From positions 1 to 64,000 of the forward strand of contig CAYFMN010000026.1 in NCBI GenBank assembly GCA_964344185.1: 64,000 bases of DNA, given 5' to 3'. A program made the translations under genes and the position numbers. The stretch's first letter is position 1; the number at the start of each line of letters is the position of its first letter. This stretch comes from JAJDAT01 sp964344185. Lineage in GTDB: Bacteria; Nitrospinota; Nitrospinia; Nitrospinales; JAJDAT01. Shown in pieces: positions 24,726-33,627 of the stretch. Below the pieces are notes generated by a model. It was not told the origin of the DNA, did no database searches, and saw only the letters and a program-made list of their open reading frames with translations.

Positions 24726-27062
24726 TTAAACAACAGCTCCTTTAGCGGACCAGGCGGTAGCGGCAATTTGTCCGAGAGACAACCCGCCGTCGTTAGTCGG
24801 AAGTCTCCGGTGCCAATAAGGATTAAAACCGTTTTGGTTTAACTTTTGTATAGAAAGCTCGGTAAGGACTTTATTTTGAAAACAACCGCCCGACAAGACG
24901 ATTCGATTTTCTTTGCCGCGGTTAGCTATTGTCAAAATAGCGTCCGCTAAAGCGTTATGAAATTTTGTGGAAATGGCAGCGGAGTCAACGCCTGTTTCAA
25001 TGTCCATTAGCAAGGCTTCGAGTAACGGAGACCAATCTAAAATGGTTTCTAAACGTAAATTGTAAAGGTTGTCAGAAGTTTCGCATGCCGACGTTGAATA
25101 ATTATTTGCCGGTGTACATCTAAATGAATATTTTTCTTGCGATAATTTGTCGCCGACTAAAAATTCCAAATCCATCGCCGCTTGTCCTTCAAAACTGCAA
25201 ACCTGGCGAATGCCTGTAATGGCAGACACGGCGTCAAAAAGTCTGCCGAAACTGGAAGTCATGGGACAATTTAATTTATTAGTTAGCACACGATGAAGAA
25301 CGGAAAGTTCTTCTTTAGAAAAGACGCTGGTTATTTCTGGTCTTTCAAACGCCTCATCGCCGAAGCGTTGAAAAAGAAGCCCCAATGCGCTTCGTCTAGG
25401 TTCTTGTATGGCCTTATCCCCTCCGGGTAAAGGAAATGGGTTTAAACATGCGACTCGGTGGAAAGAGTCTTCCGTTATATGAAAAAACTCTCCTCCCCAG
25501 AGAGCTCCATCGAGTCCGTAACCGGAACCGTCCCAGGCGACTCCTAAAACAGGAGGTTCTAATTCGTTTTCCGCCATGCAGGACAAAACGTGCGCTACGT
25601 GATGTTGAACTCGTAATGGAACGTTTTCCATTTTTTCAGCATACTTCGAGGACGAGTAATCAGGGTGACTGTCGAACGCGACTATTTCAGGTTCAATATT
25701 AAACAGGTCTCCGACTGAGGTTATTGTTTTTTCAAACGCGTCAATTGTTTGTGGATTTTCTAAATCCCCTATATGGGGGCTTATAAAAGCATTGCGATCT
25801 TTGACGACCGCCACGGTATTTTTTAAATGGCCTCCTAATGCTACAGAGGGTTGTAATGGTTCCTTTAATGATATTGGCAATGGCGCATAACCTCGCGCTC
25901 TACGTAATACTTGTTCGTATCCGGCGACTACCCTGACAATTGAATCGTCAACATGGCGAACTATAGGTCGATTATGAACCAGGAAAAAATCGGCGATACC
26001 TTGCAGTCGTTCTATTGCTTCATTTTCGTTAGCGCTAATCGGTTCGTTTGATAGATTGCCGCTCGTCGCAATAACGGGAAAGCCAAGCCTATTTAATAAA
26101 ATATGATGCAAAGGAGCGTAGGGTAATAGAATACCAAGATAAGGGTTTCCAAGAGCGGTTAAATCTGAAATCGTAGCTTTGGTTTCATTACCGCGTCGTA
26201 ATATAACTATAGGAGCCGCCGAAGAAAGTAACAACTGTTCTTCTAAAGCCGATACAATGCAATCCTGCTTGATTTGTTCTAGCGAAGGATACATGACGGC
26301 GAAAGGTTTTTCGTCCCGGTTTTTTCTTTGCCTCAATTTAGACAGGCATTGGTCGTTCCTGGCGTCTGTCATGAAATGAAAACCGCCTAGCCCCTTTACC
26401 GCCAGTATTGCTCCCTTGTTTAAAATATTAATGGCTTCGGAAATAGCCTCGCTTTTTGTAAATAAACAATTTCCGTTTTTATCCCAAATTTCTACATGGG
26501 GACCGCATTCCGGGCAAGCGTTTGCTTGCGCATGGAACCTTCTATTGTCAGAAGAGTCGTATTCTTCCTGGCAGAGTTCGCACATTGGAAATTGTTTCAT
26601 AGAAGTGCGCGACCGATCATAAGGGATAGACTCTACAACGCTATACCGTGGACCGCATTGGGCGCAATTGGTAAAAGGATATAAATAGCGACGATTAGAA
26701 GAATCGAATGTTTCTTTTATGCATTCGTTACAAGTTGCGATATCGGGGAGAACCCAGGACGATTTTTCGCCGGATGTTTCGCTAGGTTTAATATCAAATG
26801 TTTTATATCTAGCAGGAGTTAGAATTTGAGTTTCGAGTTTTTGAATGTAAATCGGAAGAGGACAATTGCTTTTTATATTTTCAAGAAATGATTCGATTAT
26901 GTCGGCTGGACCTTCAATTTCAATCGTTGCGCCCTGCGATGAATTTTGGACCCATCCTTTTAAATCTTTGCTGTTCGCCAGTTGATAAACAAAAGGACGA
27001 AATCCCATTCCCTGGAGCATTCCAAAAAGCGATATGCGAATTCTTTGTATACAAGACGGCAA
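24726..27062 (-). CDS. hypF: HypF, carbamoyltransferase
   Basis: A 778-residue enzyme that makes the carbamoyl-adenylate used to carbamoylate HypE. Domains run in the usual order: acylphosphatase (1-90, 'FGMLQGMGFRPFVYQLA'), two zinc fingers ('CNECIKETFD..CAQCG' and 'CELCQEE..CPEC'), YrdC-like (about 200-390, 'KGLGGFHFMTDA', 'SGNLSNEPI') and Kae1-like (about 400-770, 'VQHHVAHVLSCMAE', 'AWDGSGYGLDG'). Normal length. It follows hypA by 40 bases. Confidence 0.95.
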   Translation of the reverse strand: MPSCIQRIRISLFGMLQGMGFRPFVYQLANSKDLKGWVQNSSQGATIEIEGPADIIESFLENIKSNCPLPIYIQKLETQILTPARYKTFDIKPSETSGEKSSWVLPDIATCNECIKETFDSSNRRYLYPFTNCAQCGPRYSVVESIPYDRSRTSMKQFPMCELCQEEYDSSDNRRFHAQANACPECGPHVEIWDKNGNCLFTKSEAISEAINILNKGAILAVKGLGGFHFMTDARNDQCLSKLRQRKNRDEKPFAVMYPSLEQIKQDCIVSALEEQLLLSSAAPIVILRRGNETKATISDLTALGNPYLGILLPYAPLHHILLNRLGFPVIATSGNLSNEPISANENEAIERLQGIADFFLVHNRPIVRHVDDSIVRVVAGYEQVLRRARGYAPLPISLKEPLQPSVALGGHLKNTVAVVKDRNAFISPHIGDLENPQTIDAFEKTITSVGDLFNIEPEIVAFDSHPDYSSSKYAEKMENVPLRVQHHVAHVLSCMAENELEPPVLGVAWDGSGYGLDGALWGGEFFHITEDSFHRVACLNPFPLPGGDKAIQEPRRSALGLLFQRFGDEAFERPEITSVFSKEELSVLHRVLTNKLNCPMTSSFGRLFDAVSAITGIRQVCSFEGQAAMDLEFLVGDKLSQEKYSFRCTPANNYSTSACETSDNLYNLRLETILDWSPLLEALLMDIETGVDSAAISTKFHNALADAILTIANRGKENRIVLSGGCFQNKVLTELSIQKLNQNGFNPYWHRRLPTNDGGLSLGQIAATAWSAKGAVV

Positions 27063-27102
27063 TACAAACTCCGTTTGAAAACGGTTTGAAAACTGATGAG
27101 AT

Positions 27103-27369
27103 TTATTCTTCTTCCAATTCTACACTTTCCAATAAAATTTCTTGCGCGTTGGGATCGTCTAAATCCCCTTGCACGACAACGTCGAGGTTCGCCGACTCTG
27201 CGCAAGTTCCTTTAGAAGCCTGAACAAAATGTTCTCGGAAGTGTTCTGGAGAAATATGAGATAAAGCTCCCAGTCGTACTTTTAAACTGGCGACTTTTTT
27301 TGCTCCGTTTTCTTGAACCAGCAATTCAATTTTTTTCATCAAGTCAGCCATCAAAGATTGTTCGTGCAT
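27103..27369 (-). CDS. hypA: HypA-like nickel chaperone lacking the zinc ribbon
   Basis: An 88-residue protein beginning 'MHEQSLMADLMKKIELLVQ', which retains the nickel-binding Met-His-Glu N-terminus. It also has 'VASLKVRLGALSHISPEHFREHFVQASKGTCAESANLDV' of the HypA fold. Ordinary HypA (about 113 residues) then has two C-x(2)-C pairs binding zinc. Here the sequence passes directly from 'LDVVVQGDLDDPNAQ' to the final strand 'EILLESVELEEE', with no zinc cysteines. The frame is clean, so this is a natural short form rather than a frameshift. HypB, its usual GTPase partner, is not in the window. Confidence 0.85.
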   Translation of the reverse strand: MHEQSLMADLMKKIELLVQENGAKKVASLKVRLGALSHISPEHFREHFVQASKGTCAESANLDVVVQGDLDDPNAQEILLESVELEEE

Positions 27370-27372
27370 TGT

Positions 27373-27843
27373 TCAACTCTCGTATAAAGATTCTATTTTT
27401 TCACGGATATGTTTGGAGGCTTGCTCCATTCCTTCCGCGATTTCTTTAGATAACCCTTCTCCAGGACTAAAATCTTTTCCCTCAATTCCGTAAATGCCAA
27501 GGTAACCTGGCAATTGATCAAATGAGCGTGAGAGTTCTACCGCTTCCGCTACTCCCATGTTATGGGTGGAACAAGAGAAAAACTTTGACGGAATTGGCTT
27601 TTCATTTGCGTCAAGGTAATGGATTGTTCCTGGTTTTTGCCCTGATGAAACGGCGTCTATCAAGATGGCGCAATCCCAGTTTTTCCAAGTTTCCATTAGA
27701 GAAAGTCCGTCTCCATTTTGTTCTTGAACCGTCATTCGCTTGTCATTCAAGTCCTTAAGGTTTCGCGCAATTAAAATCCCGACTGCGTCGTCATGGCGAT
27801 AGAGATTGCCGACGCCTATGATCAAAATGGACGATGTTTTCAA
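27373..27843 (-). CDS. Hydrogenase maturation protease (HyaD/HycI family)
   Basis: A 156-residue endopeptidase that removes the C-terminal tail of the large subunit after nickel insertion. Motifs are 'IGVGNLYRHDDAVGILIARNL' (nickel-sensing Asp region), 'ILIDAVSSGQKPGTIHYLD' and 'FSCSTHNMGVAEAV'. It is next to the large-subunit gene, 87 bases downstream, so that subunit is the presumed substrate. It ends 3 bases before hypA. Confidence 0.9.
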   Translation of the reverse strand: MKTSSILIIGVGNLYRHDDAVGILIARNLKDLNDKRMTVQEQNGDGLSLMETWKNWDCAILIDAVSSGQKPGTIHYLDANEKPIPSKFFSCSTHNMGVAEAVELSRSFDQLPGYLGIYGIEGKDFSPGEGLSKEIAEGMEQASKHIREKIESLYES

Positions 27844-27852
27844 TTTTGAACT

Positions 27853-27916
27853 CCTGAGCGCTCAGGAAATAAATGTTCCTAAAAAGGAGGTCGCGCTTCG
27901 AGAGCCTCAGCGTGAC
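27853..27916. repeat. Palindrome and dispersed short repeat in the hyhL-protease gap
   Basis: CCTGAGCGCTCAGG (27853-27866) is a perfect palindrome. The next segment, GCGCTTCGAGAGCCTCAGCGTGAC (27893-27916), recurs in near-identical form at 63868-63894. It may act as a small processing or attenuating hairpin within the operon. Confidence 0.5.
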
Positions 27917-27930
27917 ATTTTTTTATTTAA

Positions 27931-29229
27931 CTAAGTACGATCAACTTCCAGCTTTAGGAAATGCGTTGAGCATGAAATACAAGGGTCGTAGTTTCTGATC
28001 GCTTGTTCGCACTGCCAGGTCAGTTTATCGTCCGGCAAATCGATATATTTAGGAACAAAAGCTCTTAGATCGTTCTCGATGGTTTTTTGATTTTGCGAAG
28101 TCGGCGGAACGATCCTTGCGTCTAAAATTTTTCCTTGTTCGTTGACCTTATATCGATGGAATAAAATTCCACGCGGGGCTTCGGTGCATCCAAAACCTTC
28201 TCCGTTTATTGCCGATATTTCTTCGAAAGGATTTTTAGGATTATCGTACTCAGAAATAATTCTAAGAGCCTCTTCGCATGCGAACAGAGTTTCTATACTT
28301 CGTATAACAATACTTTTAAAAGGATTTTTACATTCCGCGCCTAGTTTTGCTTCTTTTGCAGCTTCTTGGGCGATTTTAGGAAGTCGGTCAAAATTCAAAT
28401 TATATCTAGCCATAGGACCTACGAAATAGGCGTCGCGTTCTTTTAAAACAGAATGAAGGGCGGTTGAATGTTCTACGTGGACTTCTTCAAAATGATCCTC
28501 GTATTCCGAAGCGTCAATATCTAATCCCTTATTTGAAATAATTCTTCCTTCATTAAATGGATATTCATTTGGATGACGCAGGCTGACAAACTCGTAGTCT
28601 CTTTCGAAGTCGGGAAAAGAGAATTGAGAAGTCCAGAGAACGGTTTCGTAAGCCGCATCGCGAGCCCATTTTAAGTTTTCTGTTAAGCTTTCCAGGTCGG
28701 CTTTTGAAAACCCCTTATAAAACCCACCGATACGCACATTGATAGGATGAATTTCCCTGCCGCCGACGAGGTTGACAATTTGGTTTCCTATTTTTTTTAA
28801 TTTTAATCCACGTTCGACAACTTCGCGATGATCTTTAGCCATACGGATTGCGTCATCATAACCCAGAAAATCGGGAGCATGTAACATGTAAATATGTAAG
28901 ACATGGCTTTCTATCCATTCTCCGCAGTAAAGTAATCGACGCAGTTCGCGTAATTGTCCGTTTACATGGGCGCCCAGAGCGTTTTCCACCGCATGTACCG
29001 CGCTCATTTGATATGCCACTGGGCAAATTCCGCAGATACGGGCGGTGATATCGGGAGCTTCTTTAAAATCGCGGTCCCGTAAAAACGCTTCAAAGAATCT
29101 AGGCGGTTCAAATATTTTTAATTTTACGTCGGCTACGTTTCCGTCTTTTATTTTAATGTAGAGAGCTCCTTCTCCTTCTACGCGGGCGAGGTAATCGACT
29201 TTGATAGTTTTTGTTTTTTTATTTTTCAT
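27931..29229 (-). CDS. hyhL: [NiFe] hydrogenase large (alpha) subunit, group 3b-like
   Basis: A 432-residue catalytic subunit carrying the NiFe site. The N-terminal ligand motif is 'RICGICPVAYQM' and the C-terminal one is 'DPCISCSTH', followed by a 9-residue tail (FLKLEVDRT) that the neighbouring protease should remove. The start at 29229 gives 'MKNKKTKTIKVDYLARVEGEG' and overlaps the small-subunit stop by 11 bases. The gene neighbourhood (flavin and ferredoxin subunits) indicates a soluble NAD(P)-linked enzyme, as in Pyrococcus sulfhydrogenases and bacterial group 3b. It can produce or oxidise H2. Confidence 0.92.
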   Translation of the reverse strand: MKNKKTKTIKVDYLARVEGEGALYIKIKDGNVADVKLKIFEPPRFFEAFLRDRDFKEAPDITARICGICPVAYQMSAVHAVENALGAHVNGQLRELRRLLYCGEWIESHVLHIYMLHAPDFLGYDDAIRMAKDHREVVERGLKLKKIGNQIVNLVGGREIHPINVRIGGFYKGFSKADLESLTENLKWARDAAYETVLWTSQFSFPDFERDYEFVSLRHPNEYPFNEGRIISNKGLDIDASEYEDHFEEVHVEHSTALHSVLKERDAYFVGPMARYNLNFDRLPKIAQEAAKEAKLGAECKNPFKSIVIRSIETLFACEEALRIISEYDNPKNPFEEISAINGEGFGCTEAPRGILFHRYKVNEQGKILDARIVPPTSQNQKTIENDLRAFVPKYIDLPDDKLTWQCEQAIRNYDPCISCSTHFLKLEVDRT

Positions 29230-29995
29230 GCGCTTCGCTTTCTTTACGGAACGGTTCTGCATAGGCGTTAAAGCTTCGAAACGCCAGCGTAATTTCTTTG
29301 TCCGTTTTTCCCAGCCTTTTGAACTCTTCGCTTAGAGCGTTGGTATTTGTTTTTTCTTTGGGACCGTAGCAACCAAAACATCCACGATCATAGGAAGGGC
29401 ATAGGGCGTCGCAGCCGGTATGGGTTACCGGGCCTAAACAAGCCTCTCCTTTAGAAACCATCACGCAAACGACACCCTTCCTCTTACAATCAAGGCATAC
29501 GCTATGTGCAGGGGTGACGGGTTTTCTATTATTCAAGTAAGCGGATATGACTTCCACCAACTGGGCTTTGTTGATTGGACAACCGCGAAGTTCGAAATCG
29601 ACTCGAACGTGATCTGCAATAGCGGTAGACTTTTGTAATGTGTCTATATAGCTTGGATTTGCGTAGACAATAGAGATAAATTCGTTGACGTCTTTGAAAT
29701 TGCGCAAAGCCTGAATACCGCCGGCAGTGGCGCAAGCTCCAATGGTCGCTAGGAACTTCGAAGACCTCCGGATTTTATGAATTCTTTCGGCGTCGTGCGG
29801 CGTTGTGATAGAACCTTCCACTAAAGACAAATCATAAGGTCCTTTAACTACAGCGCGAGAGGCTTCTGGGAAATTGGCTATTTCAATTTCTTGGGCGACG
29901 GTTAGCAATTCGTCTTCGCAATCTAAAAGGCTTAGTTGGCAACCGTCGCAGGAGGCGAATTTCCAAACCGCTAGTTTTGGTTTTTTCTTGGCCAT
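29219..29995 (-). CDS. hyhS: [NiFe] hydrogenase small (delta) subunit
   Basis: A 258-residue electron-transfer subunit with Fe-S cluster ligands: 'KFASCDGCQLSLLDCE', 'TIGACATAGGIQAL', 'LRGCPINKAQLVEVI', then the Cys-rich 'CLDCKRKGVVC', 'GEACLGPVTHTGCDALCPSYDRGCFGCYGP'. No twin-arginine signal, so it is cytoplasmic. ATG at 29995 follows the stop of the gamma-subunit gene by one base. It forms the core dimer with the large subunit. Confidence 0.92.
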   Translation of the reverse strand: MAKKKPKLAVWKFASCDGCQLSLLDCEDELLTVAQEIEIANFPEASRAVVKGPYDLSLVEGSITTPHDAERIHKIRRSSKFLATIGACATAGGIQALRNFKDVNEFISIVYANPSYIDTLQKSTAIADHVRVDFELRGCPINKAQLVEVISAYLNNRKPVTPAHSVCLDCKRKGVVCVMVSKGEACLGPVTHTGCDALCPSYDRGCFGCYGPKEKTNTNALSEEFKRLGKTDKEITLAFRSFNAYAEPFRKESEAHEK

Positions 29996-29996
29996 T

Positions 29997-30836
29997 TCAA
30001 AAATCCCGAGTTTCAAAAAAAGGTTTTATATTCTTGTAGCTAAAGACGGGGCCGGCCTTGCAGATGAACGCTGGCCCAAATTGACAGTGCCCGCAGAATC
30101 CTACGGCGCATTTCATATTTCTTTCCATCGTAATATAAATATTTCCTTCAGACATTCCCGATTGTTTTAAAGTCAGAACCGAAAACTTCATCATGATTTC
30201 CGGCCCGCATATCATAGCGATGGCGTGAGTTGGGTCAAATGAAACTCGGGGAATTAGCGTTGTGACTACTCCTACGTTGCCTTTCCATCCACGATCCGCC
30301 GAGTCCACCGTCACTTTTACCTGAACTCCGTATTTTCCTCGCCAATTTTCAAATTCTTTCGTGAATAATAAGTCCTTAGGGTGTCTAGCTCCATAAAGAA
30401 CGGCGATTTCTCCGAATTGATCTCTTTGCTTTAGTAAGGCATAGATGGCTGGTCTTAATGGGGCGAGTCCAATGCCTCCCGCGATAATGACAATATCTTG
30501 ATTTTTACAAGCTTGGATGGGCCAAGAACTGCCAAATGGACCGCGCAGACCTAATGTATCGCCTTTTTTAAAATCGCTTAGCGCTGACGTAACTGTGCCC
30601 ACGTTGCGAATAGTATGGATCAAATCTCCAGATTTTTTCTCCTGACCGCTAATTGAAATAGGAACTTCTCCCACCCCAAAAGCATAGACCATATTAAATT
30701 GTCCTGGTTCAAAATGAGAAGGGTTCGAGTCGTTTTTTGAGTCCAGGTATAAAGAGAATGAATCGTGGGTTTCCCTAATGTTTTTTTTGACTTCGTAAAT
30801 TTGCGGAACCATCGGGTCTTTCTTTAGGTTGCTCAT
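29997..30836 (-). CDS. hyhG: Hydrogenase gamma subunit (FAD/NAD(P)-binding)
   Basis: A 279-residue flavoprotein of the ferredoxin-NADP reductase family. It has an FAD domain ('PGQFNMVYAFGVGEVPISIS'), an NAD(P) domain ('IAGGIGLAPLRPAIYALL', 'LYGARHPKDLLF') and a C-terminal 2Fe-2S motif 'CAVGFCGHCQFGPAFIC'. It passes electrons between NAD(P)H and the Fe-S chain of the hydrogenase. It lies between the cNMP-domain gene and hyhS with tiny spacers. Confidence 0.92.
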   Translation of the reverse strand: MSNLKKDPMVPQIYEVKKNIRETHDSFSLYLDSKNDSNPSHFEPGQFNMVYAFGVGEVPISISGQEKKSGDLIHTIRNVGTVTSALSDFKKGDTLGLRGPFGSSWPIQACKNQDIVIIAGGIGLAPLRPAIYALLKQRDQFGEIAVLYGARHPKDLLFTKEFENWRGKYGVQVKVTVDSADRGWKGNVGVVTTLIPRVSFDPTHAIAMICGPEIMMKFSVLTLKQSGMSEGNIYITMERNMKCAVGFCGHCQFGPAFICKAGPVFSYKNIKPFFETRDF

Positions 30837-30841
30837 CCTTG

Positions 30842-31306
30842 TTATTCGCTCCGATGGCCGTATACATCTGTCAATTGTAACTGAGTCGCTTCCATCGTTT
30901 TACCTACGATTGGAAGTAAGCGGCTCAAAACTTCGTAACCTAAGCTGTGATCCTCCTCGCATTTCTTGCGAAGACACTGGCCGTCAAACTGGATAGCGCG
31001 GGTTAATTCAAGCGCTTGAGCGTCGAAAGGACTATGGTAGGGAGGGATTATCCATGCCCAACCCATTATTTCCCCGTCGCTGGCAGTTTGCACGACAACA
31101 GGGTCGCGGTTTGGAGGACAAACCTCCAGGGCGACCTTACCTTGCCGGATTAAATAGAATTGGTTGGCTTCTTCGCTTTGCCGGAAAATAAATTCTCCCG
31201 CTTCAAAACGGACGTTTGAAGCGCAACCGGTAACCAATTCCAAAAAAGTAGAGTCCAAGCCTTTAAAAAAAGGATGATTTTCGATAATAGATTCAAGCGA
31301 TCTCAT
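30842..31306 (-). CDS. Cyclic-nucleotide-binding domain protein within the hydrogenase operon
   Basis: A 154-residue protein consisting of one cNMP-binding fold: 'LESIIENHPFFKGLDSTFLELV', 'EAGEFIFRQSEEANQFYLIRQGKVALEV', 'DGEIMGWAWIIPPY'. There is no HTH, so it is not a Crp-type transcription factor. It lies 9 bases after hyhB and 5 before hyhG. Its position suggests it is a regulatory or accessory subunit of the enzyme. Whether it still binds a nucleotide is unclear, since the usual phosphate-binding R-x-A motif is not evident ('HSPFDAQALELTRAI'). Confidence 0.8.
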   Translation of the reverse strand: MRSLESIIENHPFFKGLDSTFLELVTGCASNVRFEAGEFIFRQSEEANQFYLIRQGKVALEVCPPNRDPVVVQTASDGEIMGWAWIIPPYHSPFDAQALELTRAIQFDGQCLRKKCEEDHSLGYEVLSRLLPIVGKTMEATQLQLTDVYGHRSE

Positions 31307-31315
31307 AGGTTTGTC

Positions 31316-32446
31316 CTAAGTTTTATCGATTTTTGTTTTGTCTGATTTTCTAATTGCGGCGACTTCTTCAGTTAAATCGATACCGACCGGGCACCAGGTT
31401 ATACATCGTCCACAGCCAACGCAACCAGACGAATCGAATTGATCTATCCAACTCGCTAATTTATGAGTCAACCATTGCCGGTACTGGGATTTTGTTGAGT
31501 GGCGAACGTGTCCGCCATGAATGTAAGTAAAGTCCATAGTGAAGCAGGAGTCCCATTTCTGCCAACGTTCTGCATGATCTCCTGTAATATCAGTGATGTC
31601 CTCTACGGTCGAGCAAAAACAAGTGGGGCAAGCCATAGTACAGTTTGCGCATGATAAACAGCGGTTTGCGACATCTTCCCAGCGGCTGTGTTCCAAATTT
31701 CCATAAAGCGTTTCTTTAATGCCCTCAGTATTTAAAACACGGCCCATATTTTGGGCGGTGTTATTAATAATTTTTTCCGCAGATCGAATGGCTTGTTTCT
31801 CCGCCGGTTTTTTATCTATATAGTCTGCGATGGATCGACCGCGTTCGGACCCTATTTCTAATAGAAAGTAATGTTGATCTTTTTCCAAAATTTCAGTTAA
31901 TGATAAATCGAATGCAGAGTTTATTTTTGGCCCTGTGCTCATTGAGACGCAAAAGCAAGTTCCGCCTGCTTGCCCGCAATTTACCGCAATAGTAAAAAGA
32001 TCTTTTCTGTTGATTTGATAAACGCTATCGACATGGGGACCTTGTATAAAAACTTTGTCTTGAATGGCTATCGCGTGAAGTTCGCATGAACGAATTCCAA
32101 TAAAAGCAAATTTTGGATTTTTTAATTCTTCTGAAATGATTTTGAAGCTGGAGCCATTTTTCTCAGCCGCCCAAAGTTTTGTTTCTGGAGGATGCAAAAA
32201 TTGTTTCCATGAGTGAGGACTGACATTAAAACCAAACAGAGCTTTGTCTGACCGCTTTTTTAAACGGTAATGTCCCGGTCCCTGTTCGTCTGTCCAACCT
32301 TCGGGTAAGTCGTTAATTGAGGAAATAGGCTCATAAATGATCGCTTCGCCTCGAATTGTCGGGCCTACGATTTGATAACCATCTTGCGTTAGTTTACCAA
32401 TGAGTTTATCTAAATTATTTTTGTCGATTACCGAAGGTTTTTCCAT
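31316..32446 (-). CDS. hyhB: Hydrogenase beta subunit, 4Fe-4S ferredoxin type
   Basis: A 376-residue protein with two cluster motifs near the C-terminus: 'CLSCANCTMACPTCFC' (about 260-275) and 'CVGCGRCITWCPVGID' (about 345-360). The N-terminal part matches the 4Fe-4S dicluster/beta subunit of sulfhydrogenases and anaerobic sulfite-reductase A ('FIGIRSCELHAIAIQDKVF', 'AGGTCFCVSM'). It is an intermediate electron carrier. It is first of the hydrogenase genes, 27 bases after htrA. Confidence 0.9.
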   Translation of the reverse strand: MEKPSVIDKNNLDKLIGKLTQDGYQIVGPTIRGEAIIYEPISSINDLPEGWTDEQGPGHYRLKKRSDKALFGFNVSPHSWKQFLHPPETKLWAAEKNGSSFKIISEELKNPKFAFIGIRSCELHAIAIQDKVFIQGPHVDSVYQINRKDLFTIAVNCGQAGGTCFCVSMSTGPKINSAFDLSLTEILEKDQHYFLLEIGSERGRSIADYIDKKPAEKQAIRSAEKIINNTAQNMGRVLNTEGIKETLYGNLEHSRWEDVANRCLSCANCTMACPTCFCSTVEDITDITGDHAERWQKWDSCFTMDFTYIHGGHVRHSTKSQYRQWLTHKLASWIDQFDSSGCVGCGRCITWCPVGIDLTEEVAAIRKSDKTKIDKT

Positions 32447-32473
32447 AGCTGTTTTAGAAATATACTATTCGTC

Positions 32474-33589
32474 TTATGATTTTGGCGCTTCTTTTAGAGT
32501 TACCTTAAGCGATATAGTCTCGTTGTTGCGCAGAAGTTTCATCGAATATTCCTTTTCGGCGGGAGAATAGGCCACGCGTTTTGGAAGTTCTATAGAGTTT
32601 TTTATAGGGCGTCCGTCAAATTCGACTATTACGTCGCCTCGTTTTATACCGGCTTTAGAAGCGGGACTTTGAGGAACTACCTCGTTCACTAACGAGCCGT
32701 GATCTACTTTAAGGTTTAAGGCTTCTTTTGCTTCTAAAGTGATATCTTGCACTACGATTCCCAGCCAACTGCGAACTGCTCGACCTAAATTTTTTAGGTT
32801 AGGTAATTGTACCTTAACAATATCTATGGGAATGGAAAACCCCATTCCTTGCGCAACTGATAAAATAGCCGTATTGATTCCTACAACTTCTCCTTGCAGG
32901 TTAATTAGCGGTCCGCCGCTATTACCCGGATTTACCGAAGCGTCGGTTTGAATAAAGTCGTCGTATGGGCTAGCGCCTATAGATCTACCCTTGCCGCTTA
33001 CAATTCCTACCGTTACGGTTTCGTCAAAACCAAAGGGACTTCCAATCGCCATCACCCAGTCTCCAACTTTTAACTTGTCCGAACTTCCTAGCGGCGCAAC
33101 CGGGAGACTTTTGTCAGAATCGATTTTAACAAGAGCCAAATCGCCTGTTTTATCAAACCCAATCAATTTGCCTTGAAATAAACTTTTATCCGCTAAAGTT
33201 ACTTGGAGTTGCTCGGAGTTTTCTACAACATGAGCGTTGGTAAGAATATAACCATTTTTATTAATGATAAAACCCGTTCCTTCTCCGCCTTCTTCATATT
33301 TTTTTTGCGGAGGAAGGTTTGGCGAAGACGGAGGCCTCATATAGGGGTATTGACCAGAAAAACGGTCTCTTGGTTTTACCATAGATCGAATGTTAACAAC
33401 CGCCGGACTTAGCTTTTCGGCAAGTTTTCTAAATGTTTTGGAGCTTAAAGAAATTTCTTGGTCTGCTTTATTTTCTTTTTCTATCCATAATTTTTCTTCG
33501 GACCAACAATTTTCTATTAGCAAAAAACAAAACAAAAGAGACAGGAAAAAAGTTAAAAAAGTTTTCTTAAAAAATTGGGAGTTTTTCAT
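32474..33589 (-). CDS. HtrA/DegP-like periplasmic serine protease
   Basis: A 371-residue protein with an N-terminal signal or anchor (about 8-30, 'TFLTFFLSLLFCFLLIENCWS'). The trypsin-like domain has His in 'ILTNAHVVE', Asp in 'GDLALVKID' and Ser in 'NPGNSGGPLIN'. One PDZ domain lies at about 275-365 ('GSLVNEVVPQSPASKAGIKRGDVIVEFDGRPI'). With a single PDZ it resembles DegS or short HtrA rather than DegP. It handles misfolded envelope proteins. Its location between the amino-acid dehydrogenase and the hydrogenase genes is unusual. Confidence 0.92.
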   Translation of the reverse strand: MKNSQFFKKTFLTFFLSLLFCFLLIENCWSEEKLWIEKENKADQEISLSSKTFRKLAEKLSPAVVNIRSMVKPRDRFSGQYPYMRPPSSPNLPPQKKYEEGGEGTGFIINKNGYILTNAHVVENSEQLQVTLADKSLFQGKLIGFDKTGDLALVKIDSDKSLPVAPLGSSDKLKVGDWVMAIGSPFGFDETVTVGIVSGKGRSIGASPYDDFIQTDASVNPGNSGGPLINLQGEVVGINTAILSVAQGMGFSIPIDIVKVQLPNLKNLGRAVRSWLGIVVQDITLEAKEALNLKVDHGSLVNEVVPQSPASKAGIKRGDVIVEFDGRPIKNSIELPKRVAYSPAEKEYSMKLLRNNETISLKVTLKEAPKS

Positions 33590-33627
33590 AAGGGGCTCTC
33601 TGTCGAAGTTGTCATAAAGTAATTTTA

